Positions 6,506 to 12,044 of a DNA stretch of 12,044 nt are shown here, piece by piece. The notes below the pieces were generated by a model. That model saw only the letters and a program-made list of their open reading frames with translations. It made no database searches and had not been told where the DNA came from. Source of the stretch: an uncultured Oscillospiraceae bacterium (GTDB taxonomy: Bacteria > Bacillota > Clostridia > Oscillospirales > Acutalibacteraceae); the NCBI GenBank assembly GCA_900548545.1, contig URKX01000046.1, positions 1 through 12,044 of the forward strand. The letters are read 5' to 3'. The translations under genes were made by a program, and so were the position numbers. Within the stretch, counting starts at the first letter, position 1; the number at the start of each line of letters is the position of its first letter.

Positions 6506-6531
6506 GCCGGGGGCCTGCGCCCCCGGCTTTT
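6506..6531 (+). terminator. Intrinsic terminator of the ABC operon
   Basis: GCCGGGGGC (6506-6514) pairs perfectly with GCCCCCGGC (6519-6527) around CTGC, followed by TTTT. The U tract is short, so partial read-through into the GH32 gene 47 bases downstream is possible. Confidence 0.75.
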
Positions 6532-6577
6532 CCATCTAGGAAGGAACCATCCAAAACAAAAGGAGTGTGCATTTGCC

Positions 6578-7678
6578 ATGTTACCCAAACTGCAATATCA
6601 CGTGGAGCCGGAAAAAGGCTGGCTCAACGACCCCAACGGCCTGTGCTGGTTCCAAGGCCGCTATCACGCGTTTTTCCAGCATCACCCCGATTCCACCGTG
6701 TGGAAAGCCCCCCTACACTGGGGCCATGCCGTCAGCGACGACCTGATCCACTGGGAGGAGCAGCCCATCGCCCTGTATCCCGACCAGCCCTATGAAAACG
6801 GGGGCGGGTGCTTCTCCGGTTCCGCCATCGAAAAGGACGGTAAACTGTACCTGATGTACACCGCTGTTTCCAAGGGCCATCAGCAGACCCAGTGCGTCGC
6901 CGTCACGGAGGACTGCGTCCACTTTACAAAGCTTCCCGAGAACCCCCTGATTGGACAGTGTCCCTTAGACCCCCTCAGCGTCCACTTCCGGGACCCCAAG
7001 GTGTTCCAGTGGAAGGACGGCACCTACCGGATGGTGTGCGGAGGCTCGGACCACCAGCTGACCACCTCCGCGGTGATGCTGTACAAATCGGAGGACCTGC
7101 TCCACTGGGAGTATGTGGGACCCATTTTCCAAACCAGCGAAATGGGGCCTGTACTGGAATGCCCCGACCTGTTCCCCCTGGGGGACAAGTGGGTGCTGGA
7201 CTTTTCCCGCATGGACAAGCCCCAGTGCGTCCAGTTTGTGGTGGGCGATTTTGACGGGGAACACTTCACCCCGGAGAGCTTCCAGCGGCCAGTGATCGGG
7301 CCCCAGTTCTACGCCCCCCAGACCTTCCTGGACCCCCAGGGCCGCCGCATCCTCATTGGCTGGATGACCCCCTGGGGCCAGCCGGAAGACCCCGATGCGG
7401 TGCGCTGCGGCTGCCTGACCATCCCCATGGAGGTCAGCCTCAACGGCGCGGGCAACATCTGCCTGGCCCCTGTGGCGGAGGCCGCCCCCTACCTGGTGAA
7501 GGAGGACCCCCATGTGCGCCGGGGCCAGTACATGGTCCAGGTCACCGACGGGGAGACCATCTTCCTGGAAAAGCCTGTCAGCGAAGTTCAGGACATCCAG
7601 ATCCTGCCGGACACCCACACCTGCGAGGTGTTTATCAACGGCGGCGAAACCGTATGCTGCCTGTACTTCCAGCCATAA
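6578..7678 (+). CDS. Glycoside hydrolase family 32 (invertase/fructosidase type), short form
   Basis: The 366-residue enzyme should hydrolyse beta-fructosidic bonds in sucrose, sucrose phosphate or small fructans. All three catalytic residues of GH32 are visible: nucleophile Asp18 in WLNDPNG, transition-state stabiliser Asp139 in FRDP, and acid/base Glu194 in ECPDLF. Together with GWMTPWG near residue 265 they mark the five-bladed propeller. No signal peptide is seen, so it is cytoplasmic. The family is usually 450-500 residues. Here the C-terminal beta-sandwich is reduced to roughly 60 residues, yet it ends with the module's normal final strand (CEVFINGGETVCCLYF), so this is an internal contraction rather than a cut-off end. 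ATG 6578 lies 12 bases after GGAG. Exact substrate is unknown. Confidence 0.88.
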   Translation: MLPKLQYHVEPEKGWLNDPNGLCWFQGRYHAFFQHHPDSTVWKAPLHWGHAVSDDLIHWEEQPIALYPDQPYENGGGCFSGSAIEKDGKLYLMYTAVSKGHQQTQCVAVTEDCVHFTKLPENPLIGQCPLDPLSVHFRDPKVFQWKDGTYRMVCGGSDHQLTTSAVMLYKSEDLLHWEYVGPIFQTSEMGPVLECPDLFPLGDKWVLDFSRMDKPQCVQFVVGDFDGEHFTPESFQRPVIGPQFYAPQTFLDPQGRRILIGWMTPWGQPEDPDAVRCGCLTIPMEVSLNGAGNICLAPVAEAAPYLVKEDPHVRRGQYMVQVTDGETIFLEKPVSEVQDIQILPDTHTCEVFINGGETVCCLYFQP

Positions 7679-7698
7679 AGCCGCTTTTTTGAAAACGC

Positions 7699-7753
7699 AA
7701 CCCCCGATTGCGCGGTTTCCATCCCAGCAGGGTGGCGCGCAACCGGGGGTTTT
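7699..7753 (+). terminator. Long imperfect hairpin / terminator after GH32
   Basis: Arms pair in register over about 50 bases: CCCCCG (7701-7706) with CGGGGG (7744-7749), TTGCGCG (7708-7714) with CGCGCAA (7736-7742), CCA (7719-7721) with TGG (7733-7735), and CCC (7723-7725) with GGG (7730-7732) around an AGCA loop. One A/C mismatch and a GTTT bulge interrupt it. The stem is followed by TTTT at 7750-7753. It sits directly against the next gene's -10 element. Confidence 0.7.
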
Positions 7754-7761
7754 GCTATACT
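7753..7761 (+). promoter_or_regulatory. Extended -10 promoter of the Xre-type gene
   Basis: TGCTATACT carries a TG dinucleotide one base before TATACT (7756-7761), an extended -10 that can work without a good -35. No -35 match lies 17 bases upstream; that position is inside the 3' arm of the preceding hairpin. The leader to the ATG at 7789 would be about 20 bases. Confidence 0.5.
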
Positions 7762-7788
7762 AAGGCCAGAGAGAAAGGAGTGTCTTCC

Positions 7789-8283
7789 ATGACCACAGGC
7801 GAAAAGATCCTAACTTCGCGAAAAAAACAGGGGCTCACCCAGGAGCAGCTGGCCCAGAACCTGGGGGTATCCCGGCAGGCGGTGTCCCGTTGGGAGCTGG
7901 ACGAGGCCCTGCCGGAATCCTCCAACCTGCTGCCCCTGTCGAAAGCGCTGGGGTGCTCCATCGACTGGCTGCTGGACCCGGCCCAAGGGCCGGGTACTTC
8001 CATTCCCCATGAAGAGCCCTCCGCTTTACCGGCATCCCCCCCTCCTGCATCCTCCCTGAAGGCCGTCCTCAAACGGCGGCTTTGGCTGCTCCTTCTGCCG
8101 GTAGAGCTGGTAATTTTCACCGCTTTGGCGCTATGGAGGCTGGGGAAAGCACCCTCTTTGGCCCTGATGGTCTTCGTCCAGGGGCTTTGGCTGTGCCTCT
8201 TACTGTATCTGCTGCTGTTGGTAATCTACTTCCTGGTGTGGGGCATCCGGTACTTCAAGCAGCGCACCCGCCCGCCCCAGTAA
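7789..8283 (+). CDS. Xre-family HTH regulator with C-terminal membrane helices
   Basis: The 164-residue protein opens with a helix-turn-helix of the HTH_3/Cro-CI family at about residues 5-60 (LTQEQLAQNLGVSRQAVSRW is the recognition region). A Pro/Ser-rich linker follows at about 64-90. Then come two or more hydrophobic segments, about 97-116 and 122-152, ending in a basic tail. It probably binds DNA while held at the membrane; the ligand or signal is unknown. The ATG follows GGAG by eight bases. It lies between GH32 and a convergent nucleoside phosphorylase gene, with terminators on both sides, so it is a single-gene unit. GH32 control by this protein is possible but not shown. Confidence 0.87.
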   Translation: MTTGEKILTSRKKQGLTQEQLAQNLGVSRQAVSRWELDEALPESSNLLPLSKALGCSIDWLLDPAQGPGTSIPHEEPSALPASPPPASSLKAVLKRRLWLLLLPVELVIFTALALWRLGKAPSLALMVFVQGLWLCLLLYLLLLVIYFLVWGIRYFKQRTRPPQ

Positions 8284-8290
8284 AACAACA

Positions 8291-8350
8291 CCCCTCGGAA
8301 GCTGCAAACCGGCCCAATAAACGGTTTACAGCCCCGAGGGGATCTTTTTT
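8291..8350 (+). terminator. Intrinsic terminator of the Xre-type gene
   Basis: CCCCTCGG (8291-8298) pairs with CCGAGGGG (8334-8341). Inside it GCTG (8301-8304) pairs with CAGC (8329-8332) and AAACCG (8306-8311) with CGGTTT (8322-8327). A T6 run at 8345-8350 follows. The last two Ts are part of the stop codon of the converging phosphorylase gene. The minus strand has a poorer U tract, so two-way use is possible. Confidence 0.88.
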
Positions 8351-9176
8351 ACACTTCTATGGTGGAAAGCAGCTCCCACACCAGGCCCTGGAACCGCTGG
8401 GCGGCGCGGTCGGCGGTTTGCTGCACTTCTTCGTGGGTCAGGGGTTCTCCCGAAAGCCCGGCGGCCAAGTTGGTAACGCAGCTGATGCCGCACACCTCCA
8501 GCCCCATATGCCGGGCGGCAATGGCCTCGCAGGCAGTGCTCATGCCAACGGCGTTGGCCCCCAGGGCGGCGAACATCCGGATTTCCGCCGGGGTTTCATA
8601 CTGGGGCCCGGTGGTTTGCAGGTACACCCCCTGCTTTAAAGGGAATCCCAGACGCTGGGCCGCGGCCAGGGCCCGCTCCCGCAGCCGGGGGGAATACACT
8701 TGGGTCATGTCCGGGAAACGGGGCCCCAGCTCTTCCACATGGGGCCCAAGAAGAGGCGAGGGCACAAAGCTGGCAACGTGGTCCGTCAACAGCATCAAAT
8801 CCCCGGGGGCCAAGTCCGGGCCGATCCCCCCGGCGGCGTTTGTCAGAATCAGCCGTTGGGCCCCCAGCAGGCCCATCACCCGAGTGGGCAGCACCACGTC
8901 CTCCATGGAATAGCCTTCATAATAGTGGACCCGGCCCTGCATCACCACCACAGGCTCCTCCCCAACATACCCAAAGAGGAACCGCCCCTGGTGGCCAACC
9001 ACCGTGGATACGGGGAATCCGGGGATATCCCGGTACTCTACCACTGCCTCCCGGGTGATCTTTTCCCCAAAGCCTCCCAGGCCAGACCCCAGGATCAAGG
9101 CAGTGCGGGGGGCAAACCCTGTTTTCTGCCGGATGGCATCGGCACACTGTTTCACGCGGTCATAGACGTTCCCCAT
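8349..9176 (-). CDS. punA: Purine nucleoside phosphorylase, trimeric PNP-I type
   Basis: The 275-residue cytoplasmic enzyme splits inosine and guanosine (and deoxy forms) with phosphate, for purine salvage. Visible residues match human PNP with a constant offset: Glu194 (Glu201), Met212 (Met219) and Asn236 (Asn243), the last favouring 6-oxopurines over adenine. The phosphate-binding SGLGGFG loop (from Ser31), GHQGRFLFG and GRVHYYEG with His84 are also in place. Length is normal. ATG 9176 is eight bases after AAAGGG; an in-frame GTG at 9185 lies too near the site. It has its own strong promoter starting at the end of eno, so it need not depend on eno transcription. Confidence 0.94.
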   Translation of the reverse strand: MGNVYDRVKQCADAIRQKTGFAPRTALILGSGLGGFGEKITREAVVEYRDIPGFPVSTVVGHQGRFLFGYVGEEPVVVMQGRVHYYEGYSMEDVVLPTRVMGLLGAQRLILTNAAGGIGPDLAPGDLMLLTDHVASFVPSPLLGPHVEELGPRFPDMTQVYSPRLRERALAAAQRLGFPLKQGVYLQTTGPQYETPAEIRMFAALGANAVGMSTACEAIAARHMGLEVCGISCVTNLAAGLSGEPLTHEEVQQTADRAAQRFQGLVWELLSTIEV

Positions 9177-9199
9177 GACGGTCACCCTTTCTATGTAGC

Positions 9200-9221
9200 C
9201 CGGGGCCAAACCCCGGTTTTT
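9200..9221 (+). terminator. Terminator-like hairpin in the phosphorylase leader, plus-strand orientation
   Basis: CCGGGG (9200-9205) pairs with CCCCGG (9211-9216) around CCAAA, followed on the plus strand by five Ts. On the minus strand the same hairpin lies in the 5' leader of the phosphorylase gene and has no following U tract. No plus-strand gene needs it, so it may stop antisense RNA or simply be a leader hairpin. Confidence 0.4.
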
Positions 9222-9268
9222 CTGTGCGGGGCCTGGCTGGCAGGCTGCCGCGGTACCTTTTTTCTTTC

Positions 9269-9297
9269 ATCCTACCAGCTTTTGCCGTCCCTGTCAA
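9269..9297 (-). promoter_or_regulatory. Strong housekeeping promoter of the phosphorylase gene
   Basis: On the minus strand a perfect TTGACA (9292-9297) is 17 bases from TAGGAT (9269-9274). The -35 overlaps the TGA stop of eno. Transcription would start near 9262 and give a leader of about 85 bases containing the hairpin at 9200-9216. Confidence 0.8.
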
Positions 9298-10520
9298 CAC
9301 TCCTCGATCCGCAGCAGCCGGTTGTACTTGGCAACACGTTCGGTGCGGCAGGGCGCGCCGGTTTTGATCTGCCCCGCATTGGTGGCCACGGCCAGGTCGG
9401 CAATGAAGGTATCCTCCGTTTCCCCAGATCGGTGGGAGATGATGGTCTTATAGCCGTTGCGCTTGGCCAGCTCGATGCAGTCCAGGGTTTCGGTAAGGGT
9501 GCCGATCTGGTTGGGCTTGATCAGGATGGCGTTGCCGGCCCCCTCGTCGATCCCCTGGCGCAGGCGCTCCACGTTGGTGACGAACAGGTCGTCCCCCACC
9601 AGCTGCACCCGGCTTCCCAGACGCTGGGTCAAGGCCGCCCAGCCCTGCCAGTCCTCCTCCCCCAAGGGGTCTTCGATGGAGAGGATGGGGTACTTGTTCA
9701 CCAGGTTTTCCCAGTATTCGATCATATCCTCGGTGGAGAACTCCTTCCCCCGCTTGGGCAGGCGGTACCGGTCCCCCTTCACCCACTCGCTGCCAGCGGC
9801 ATCCAAGGCCAGCTTTACCTTGCCCCCATACCCGGCCTTTTCAATGGCGCACAGCACCGCCTCAATGGCGGCTTCATCGCTGGGAAGGTCCGGGGCAAAA
9901 CCGCCCTCGTCCCCCACGCCGGTGGACAGGCCCTGGGCTTTCAGCTGGGCGCCCAAGGTGTGGGTGATCTCCGCGCACCAGCGCAGCCCCTCCCGGAAAC
10001 TGGGTGCTTCCACCGGGACGATCATAAACTCTTGGATGTCGATGTTGTTTCCCGCATGGGCGCCGCCGTTGAGAATGTTCATCATGGGCCGGGGCAGCTC
10101 GTAGGCGCAGGCCCCGCCCAGGTAGCGGAACAGGGGCATCCGGAAATGGGTGGCAATGGCCCTGGCTGCCGCCATAGACACTGCCAAGGTGGCGTTGGCC
10201 CCCAGGTGGGCTTTGTTGGGGGTGCCGTCCAGCTTGCACAGCACCCGGTCGATCTCCCGCACGGTCAGGCTGGGGACTTTCTCCAAGGCCGGGGAGATGA
10301 TCTCCGTCACGTTGCGCACTGCCTTCAGCACGCCCTTGCCACCGTAGCGTCGCTGGTCGCCGTCCCGCAGCTCCACCGCCTCAAACTTTCCTGTAGAGGC
10401 TCCCGAGGGGGCGGCAGCGGTGCCCATGGTGCCGTCGGTGAGCTGCACCGTGGCGCTGACCGTGGGGTTGCCCCGGGAATCTAATATCTCTGTGCCGAAT
10501 ACTTTTTGGATGCGTACCAT
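9294..10520 (-). CDS. eno: Enolase (phosphopyruvate hydratase)
   Basis: The 408-residue glycolytic enzyme converts 2-phosphoglycerate to phosphoenolpyruvate. All expected active-site residues are present: His154 in NGGAHA, Glu164 in DIQEF, Glu205 in GDEGGF, metal ligands Asp240, Glu283 (SIEDP) and Asp310 (GDDLF), and Lys335 (LIKPNQ) and Lys386 (IKTGAP). It should therefore be active. Two departures stand out. The protein ends at RIEEC, some 15-25 residues earlier than typical ~430-residue enolases, and the usually conserved Glu after GNPTV is Ser. The ATG has GGGAGG seven bases upstream. It follows the rplQ terminator, and I saw no convincing promoter in the 73 bases between them, so read-through may contribute. 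Confidence 0.95.
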   Translation of the reverse strand: MVRIQKVFGTEILDSRGNPTVSATVQLTDGTMGTAAAPSGASTGKFEAVELRDGDQRRYGGKGVLKAVRNVTEIISPALEKVPSLTVREIDRVLCKLDGTPNKAHLGANATLAVSMAAARAIATHFRMPLFRYLGGACAYELPRPMMNILNGGAHAGNNIDIQEFMIVPVEAPSFREGLRWCAEITHTLGAQLKAQGLSTGVGDEGGFAPDLPSDEAAIEAVLCAIEKAGYGGKVKLALDAAGSEWVKGDRYRLPKRGKEFSTEDMIEYWENLVNKYPILSIEDPLGEEDWQGWAALTQRLGSRVQLVGDDLFVTNVERLRQGIDEGAGNAILIKPNQIGTLTETLDCIELAKRNGYKTIISHRSGETEDTFIADLAVATNAGQIKTGAPCRTERVAKYNRLLRIEEC

Positions 10521-10592
10521 AGCGGTTCCTCCCTGTTTCTGGTTTCACTTCCTAGTATTGGGCAAAAGGCCCCGTTTCATCCAAAGAAACGC

Positions 10593-10630
10593 AAAAAAGC
10601 CCTTCCCGTTTTCGGCGGGAAGGGCTTTTT
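10593..10630 (-). terminator. Intrinsic terminator of the rpoA-rplQ operon
   Basis: A perfect 15-base stem has arms at 10594-10608 and 10616-10630 around a seven-base loop. On the minus strand it reads AAAAAGCCCTTCCCG then CGGGAAGGGCTTTTTT. It begins about 40 bases after the rplQ stop. The symmetrical A and T tracts would also allow termination from the other side. Confidence 0.92.
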
Positions 10631-10670
10631 CAAAGGTCCCCCAGGGTTGGGGTTCCCTCAAAGACCGTCT

Positions 10671-11012
10671 TTAGATCAGTTCCAAGATGGCCATTTCAGC
10701 AGCGTCGCCGCGGCGGGGCCCCAGCTTGGTGATGCGGGTATAGCCGCCGTTGCGGTCAGCGTACTTGGGGGCGATCTCGGTAAACAGCTTATTGGTCACG
10801 CTCTCCTTGGTGATGAAGCTCATCACCAGGCGCTTGTTCTGCAAGTTGTCCTGTTTGGCAATGGTGATCATCTTTTCCGCCATGGCGCGCACTTCCTTGG
10901 CGCGGGTCACGGTGGTCTCGATCTTGCCATTCTCCAGGAAGAACGTCACCAGGCCCCGGAGCATAGCGGTCCGGTGGGCGGTATCTCTGCCCAGCTTTCT
11001 CGTTCCCGGCAT
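10671..11012 (-). CDS. rplQ: 50S ribosomal protein L17
   Basis: The 113-residue protein is the standard short bacterial L17, which sits near the peptide exit tunnel of the large subunit. The N-terminal PGTRKLGRDTAHRTAMLRGL, the central TRAKEVRAMAEKMI and the C-terminal YTRITKLGPRRGDAAEMAILEL are diagnostic. The ATG lies nine bases after GGAG. It follows rpoA by 37 bases, the usual rpoA-rplQ order that closes the ribosomal protein cluster, and is ended by a strong terminator. Confidence 0.98.
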   Translation of the reverse strand: MPGTRKLGRDTAHRTAMLRGLVTFFLENGKIETTVTRAKEVRAMAEKMITIAKQDNLQNKRLVMSFITKESVTNKLFTEIAPKYADRNGGYTRITKLGPRRGDAAEMAILELI

Positions 11013-11049
11013 GGATATTCACTCCTATCGTAGTAAAGTAGGTTGTGTC

Positions 11050-12003
11050 TTATTCTTCGTCCTTGCGCAGGCTAAGGCCCAGGGAAGCCAGCTTCCAAAT
11101 GACCTCTTCCAGCGATTTGCGGCCCAGGTTGCGGACCTTCATCATGTCCTCTTCGGACTTGTTGATCAGGTCTTCCACCGTGTTGATACCGGCACGCTTG
11201 AGGCAGTTGAAGGAACGGACAGACAGGTCCAGCTCTTCAATGGTCATCTCAAGTACCTTCTCCTTGCCGCCCTCGTCCTTCTCCACCATGATCTCGGTGC
11301 TCTTGCCCTTGTCGGACAGGTCCACAAACAGGTTCAGGTGGTCGGTGAGGACTTTGGCGGCCAGGGAAACAGCTTCCTGGGCATTGATGACGCCGTTGGT
11401 CCAAACTTCCAGCGTCAGTTTGTCATAGTCGATGCTCTGGCCCACGCGGGTGCTTTCCACATTGAAATTGACCTTGAGCACAGGTGTGTAAATAGAATCG
11501 ACCGCAATCTCCCCGATAACTCCTTCGGGCAAATTCTGCTTGTTGCGCTCGTTCGAGACATAGCCCCTTCCCTTATCCAAGGTCAGCTCCATATAGAGCC
11601 GGGCCCCTTCTCCCAGGGTGGCGATGTGCAGCTCGGGATTGAGAACCTCCACTTCACTGTCGCTTTTGATGGACTCAGCGGTCACATCGCAGGGGCCTTC
11701 CGCGGAGATCTCCACGGTTTTGGGCCCATCGCAGTGGAGCTTTGCCACCAGGCCTTTAATGTTCAGCACGATCTCGGTGACATCTTCTTTCACACCGGGG
11801 ATGGTGGAAAATTCGTGGACAACGCCGTCGATCTTGATGGATTTTACGGCCACGCCCGGCAGGCTGGAGAGCAGCACACGCCGCAGGCCGTTGCCCAGAG
11901 TGGTGCCGAAGCCCCGCTCCAAAGGTTCCACCACGAATTTGCCATAGGTGCCGTTTTCGGAAATTTCCGCAATCTCAATTTTGGGTCTTTCTATCTCAAT
12001 CAT
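11050..12003 (-). CDS. rpoA: RNA polymerase alpha subunit
   Basis: The 317-residue protein nucleates RNA polymerase assembly. The N-terminal dimerisation and beta/beta'-binding domain covers residues 1 to about 230, with GFGTTLGNGLRRVLLSSLPG at 31-50. An acidic linker follows, then the C-terminal domain at about 252-312. That domain contains VRSFNCLKRAGI, whose Arg263 corresponds to the UP-element-binding Arg265 of E. coli, and NLGRKSLEEV. The ATG at 12003 has AAAGGAGG seven bases upstream; a longer in-frame TTG start at 12030 is rejected. The 41 bases beyond it to the window edge hold that ribosome site and no gene end I can identify; rpsD is the usual neighbour there. Confidence 0.98.
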   Translation of the reverse strand: MIEIERPKIEIAEISENGTYGKFVVEPLERGFGTTLGNGLRRVLLSSLPGVAVKSIKIDGVVHEFSTIPGVKEDVTEIVLNIKGLVAKLHCDGPKTVEISAEGPCDVTAESIKSDSEVEVLNPELHIATLGEGARLYMELTLDKGRGYVSNERNKQNLPEGVIGEIAVDSIYTPVLKVNFNVESTRVGQSIDYDKLTLEVWTNGVINAQEAVSLAAKVLTDHLNLFVDLSDKGKSTEIMVEKDEGGKEKVLEMTIEELDLSVRSFNCLKRAGINTVEDLINKSEEDMMKVRNLGRKSLEEVIWKLASLGLSLRKDEE

Positions 12004-12044
12004 CCGCGATCCTCCTTTTACACAGTGCAATAAACTCGATGGCG

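Noticed and set aside
6119..6577. Upstream extension of the GH32 frame
   Set aside because: It reads out of frame through the ATPase gene and across a terminator; the ATG at 6578 starts just before the GH32 fold.
9248..9257. GGTACCGCGG on the minus strand, resembling the T-box core
   Set aside because: It lies only a few bases after the predicted transcription start, without room for a specifier stem, and the gene is not related to tRNA charging or amino acids.
8700..10484. 594-residue plus-strand open frame across eno and the phosphorylase gene
   Set aside because: It is antisense to two well-supported conserved genes, has a His/Gly-rich shadow composition, and reflects high GC at third positions.
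12004..12044. Possible end of rpsD upstream of rpoA
   Set aside because: None of the three minus-strand frames gives a recognisable S4 C-terminus in the 41 bases available.

Overview
The window looks like chromosome of a GC-rich, low-oxygen-type Clostridia bacterium, most likely from the Oscillospiraceae/Ruminococcaceae (inferred). The reasons are the rpoA-rplQ gene pair, AGGAGG-type ribosome binding sites, a two-gene ECF sigma / DUF4179 anti-sigma locus, and the mix of GC-rich genes with AT-rich promoters. No insertion sequence, phage gene, CRISPR array, tRNA or rRNA was seen. There is no gene-free stretch over 300 bases.

Layout. At the left edge is the 3' end of an unidentified plus-strand gene and its terminator. 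Next come two blocks on the minus strand: a pair of short CHR-domain chromate-type transporters with a near-consensus promoter (738-1301 then 184-741), and an ECF sigma factor followed by its DUF4179 membrane partner (2594-3127 then 1416-2609), preceded by an ECF-type promoter. A divergent AT-rich region (about 3128-3337) then leads into the plus-strand block. That block holds a stand-alone PTS EIIA(Glc)-like protein, a three-gene ABC importer (lipoprotein, permease, compact ATPase; 3999-6461), an unusually short GH32 glycosidase (6578-7678), and a membrane-anchored Xre-type regulator (7789-8283). The right third is on the minus strand and holds housekeeping genes: rpoA, rplQ, eno and a purine nucleoside phosphorylase.

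How the genes fit together. The ECF sigma factor and DUF4179 protein are translationally coupled and probably form an autoregulated envelope-signal switch. The ABC genes make one importer of unassigned substrate (nitrate/sulfonate/taurine-like fold). The EIIA and GH32 proteins both point to sugar use, but each has its own terminator, so a shared pathway is not shown. rpoA and rplQ are the tail of the ribosomal protein/RNA polymerase cluster, closed by a strong terminator; eno and the nucleoside phosphorylase follow as separate units.

I found no clearly new biological system. The most interesting points are the condensed GH32 C-terminal module, the structured leader ahead of the ABC operon, promoters built into the preceding gene's terminator or stop codon, a permease that appears to start with GTG inside the upstream gene, and an enolase with a shortened C-terminus.
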